From assembly GCF_008120935.1 (NCBI RefSeq), contig NZ_RDBO01000071.1, positions 74,706 to 109,048 on the forward strand: a DNA stretch of 34,343 bases, in the 5' to 3' direction. Each line of letters begins with the position of its first letter. The stretch's first letter is position 1. The position numbers and the translations under genes are program-made. The notes under the pieces are model-generated. The model was given only the letters and a program-made list of their open reading frames with translations, was not told where the DNA came from and did no database searches. Of the stretch, positions 33,588 to 34,343 are shown in pieces. The stretch is from Streptomyces sp. sk2.1 (GTDB taxonomy: Bacteria; Actinomycetota; Actinomycetes; Streptomycetales; Streptomycetaceae).

Positions 33588-33971
33588 TCACATGTCGTCG
33601 TGCAGCGCCCTCAAGCGCTCGGCGATGCGGTCCACGTCCTCAAGACTGCCCATCGCCACCTCGATGACGAGTTTGTACGCCTCGTCCTGGTCGACGTCGA
33701 GCATCTCGGTCCCGTTGAAGTCGAGAAATACGACTGTGGACATCCAGGCCATGCGCTTGTTGCCGTCCACAAGAGGATGGTTCACCGCAAGCGACTGCAA
33801 CAGCGCCGCAGCCTTCTGGAACAGGTCCGTGTATGCCTCGACGCCGAACATGGCCGACTGGGGACGGTGCACCGCCGAGCTGAGCAGGCCGAGGTCGCGC
33901 ACAGCGACCTGCTGCCCCCCGCAGGCCAGCTCCGCGAGGTCCAGGACTTCCTGGACCGTCAGGTACTTCAC
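33588..33971 (-). CDS. doc: Doc-type toxin (Fic/Doc family)
   Basis: A 127-aa Doc family protein. The Fic motif HPLVDGNKR is at 65-73, matching HxFx(D/A)GN(K/R)R except that Phe is Leu. Doc proteins phosphorylate EF-Tu and stop translation until neutralised. The GTG start follows the antitoxin stop with no gap (TAG then GTG), so the toxin depends on translation of the antitoxin gene. The motif is complete apart from the conservative F-to-L change, so activity is likely. The length matches P1 Doc (126 aa). Confidence 0.87.
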   Translation of the reverse strand: MKYLTVQEVLDLAELACGGQQVAVRDLGLLSSAVHRPQSAMFGVEAYTDLFQKAAALLQSLAVNHPLVDGNKRMAWMSTVVFLDFNGTEMLDVDQDEAYKLVIEVAMGSLEDVDRIAERLRALHDDM

Positions 33972-34175
33972 CTACTCCCCCAACCGCCGCAGCAGGTCGG
34001 CGTGGCCCACCGCATACTTGGCCCCGAGCCGCTTCACCGACTCCCGGTCCGCTTCGACCTCCAGGTACCGGTCGATCGCCTGAAGCACTATGGCGTGCAT
34101 ACTCCGACCCTCTGCTTCAGCCCTGAGCTTCAGCGCCTCCTGCTGGTCCTCACGCATACGCAGATTCATTGCCAT
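33972..34175 (-). CDS. Ribbon-helix-helix antitoxin paired with Doc
   Basis: A 67-aa protein. The N-terminal half has the RHH/Arc pattern: strand AMNLRM, helix REDQQEALKLRAEAEG, turn, helix RSMHAIVLQAIDRYLEVE. The C-terminal half (DRESVKRLGAKYAVGHADLLRRLGE) is charged and helical, suitable for covering the toxin. Classical Doc partners (Phd) have another fold, so this is a hybrid pairing of an RHH antitoxin with a Doc toxin, as seen in many actinobacteria. No strong Shine-Dalgarno is visible; the start may be the ATG at 34175 or the one two codons on. Repeated ACCA boxes lie at and before the start. Confidence 0.82.
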   Translation of the reverse strand: MAMNLRMREDQQEALKLRAEAEGRSMHAIVLQAIDRYLEVEADRESVKRLGAKYAVGHADLLRRLGE

Positions 34176-34211
34176 ACCAAAACGGTACCATCAGAGGGGT
34201 CACACTGGTAC
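34174..34211. promoter_or_regulatory. Candidate operator of the antitoxin-toxin pair
   Basis: ATACCA (34174-34179) and GTACCA (34185-34190) are direct repeats 11 bases apart, one helical turn. TGGTAC (34206-34211) is an inverted copy of the second. Ribbon-helix-helix antitoxins usually bind such closely phased half-sites and repress their own operon. The boxes overlap the antitoxin start codon and the end of the upstream gene. Confidence 0.45.
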
Positions 34212-34343
34212 TACTTCACACTCCGCACCCGGGCCGCCACCCACGCCCCCACCAGCGCCACCCCCGCCATCGGCAGGAAGACCACCGCGAACGCCCCCGG
34301 GTGCGATCCGGCGGCCCGGGTGCGGAGTGTGAAGTAGTACCAG
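34205..34343. repeat. 34-bp perfect inverted repeat at the right window end
   Basis: Bases 34310-34343 are the exact reverse complement of 34205-34238, with 71 bases between. The window ends exactly with this copy. The left arm is natural sequence (end of a membrane protein gene and the start of the gap to the antitoxin). Together with the palindrome at the left end, it suggests that both contig ends fold back on themselves. Confidence 0.93.
34211..34309 (-). CDS. C-terminal end of a membrane protein (partial)
   Basis: The last 32 codons and TAG stop of a minus-strand gene that enters from the right. The sequence includes one hydrophobic helix, GAFAVVFLPMAGVALVGAWVA, followed by the basic tail ARVRSVK, so it is the terminal helix of an integral membrane protein. 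The rest is missing because the window folds back at 34310. The antitoxin gene starts 35 bases after the stop on the same strand, so the toxin-antitoxin pair may be read through from it. The family cannot be named from one helix. Confidence 0.6.
   Translation of the reverse strand, partial: GSHPGAFAVVFLPMAGVALVGAWVAARVRSVK

Overview
The window is a GC-rich stretch of a Streptomyces (or closely allied actinomycete) chromosome. The clues are third-position GC bias, GTG starts, leaderless-looking promoters, an SsgA-family sporulation protein, two RDD membrane proteins and a CysO/CysM/Mec cysteine locus. From memory the gene order (cysM, cysO, mec, permease, DUF2017, clpS, pncB, pncA, M6 protease, RDD genes, ssgG, FAD oxidase, hppD, Lrp) is like the SCO2910-SCO2928 neighbourhood of S. 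coelicolor. Both window ends fold back into inverted copies of themselves, so the window is probably a complete assembled contig.

Layout. (1) 269-5146, all minus: cysteine synthase CysM, sulfur carrier CysO, a short Cys-containing leader peptide, the JAMM peptidase Mec, an amino-acid permease, DUF2017 and ClpS. CysO is charged with sulfur, CysM builds cysteine on its C-terminus and Mec releases it. (2) 5225-7367, plus: nicotinate phosphoribosyltransferase and nicotinamidase (NAD salvage). (3) 7606-16075: a small conserved-looking protein, a secreted M6 metalloprotease, a small membrane protein, two RDD proteins (one split by an inverted duplication), SsgG-like protein and a GlcD-like FAD oxidase. 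(4) 16410-22093: 4-hydroxyphenylpyruvate dioxygenase, a divergent Lrp/AsnC regulator and, right behind it, a four-gene OpuC/ProVWX-type betaine/choline ABC transporter. (5) 22188-26165: ArsR-type regulator with a clear operator, a 76-aa protein and an MFS exporter, then a Lon-like S16 protease and an IclR regulator. (6) 26504-31291: three exported beta-sandwich proteins, two of them paralogues that share the front half and differ at the back (IPT/TIG-like repeats versus a WxL-like domain). (7) 31655-34309: an SF2 helicase, a ribbon-helix-helix antitoxin/Doc toxin pair and the tail of a membrane protein.

Two kinds of structure are not explained by the genes. First, six places carry a perfect inverted copy (34-202 bp) of a nearby segment less than 1 kb away. 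One splits the second RDD gene, and removing 199 bp restores a 520-codon reading frame; another removes the stop codon of the small gene at 7917. Their perfect identity, short range and lack of consistent orientation suggest fold-back chimeras from library preparation or gap filling, but real inversion or duplication cannot be excluded from the sequence alone. Second, several genes have short tandem arrays (7, 23 or about 35 bp units) starting exactly at the stop codon.

Candidate regulatory sites include a probable cysteine attenuator leader, paired TGTACA boxes between hppD and the Lrp gene, an ArsR operator, a 13-bp element shared by two divergent exported-protein genes, and an unassigned U-tract terminator on the plus strand at 26292-26316.
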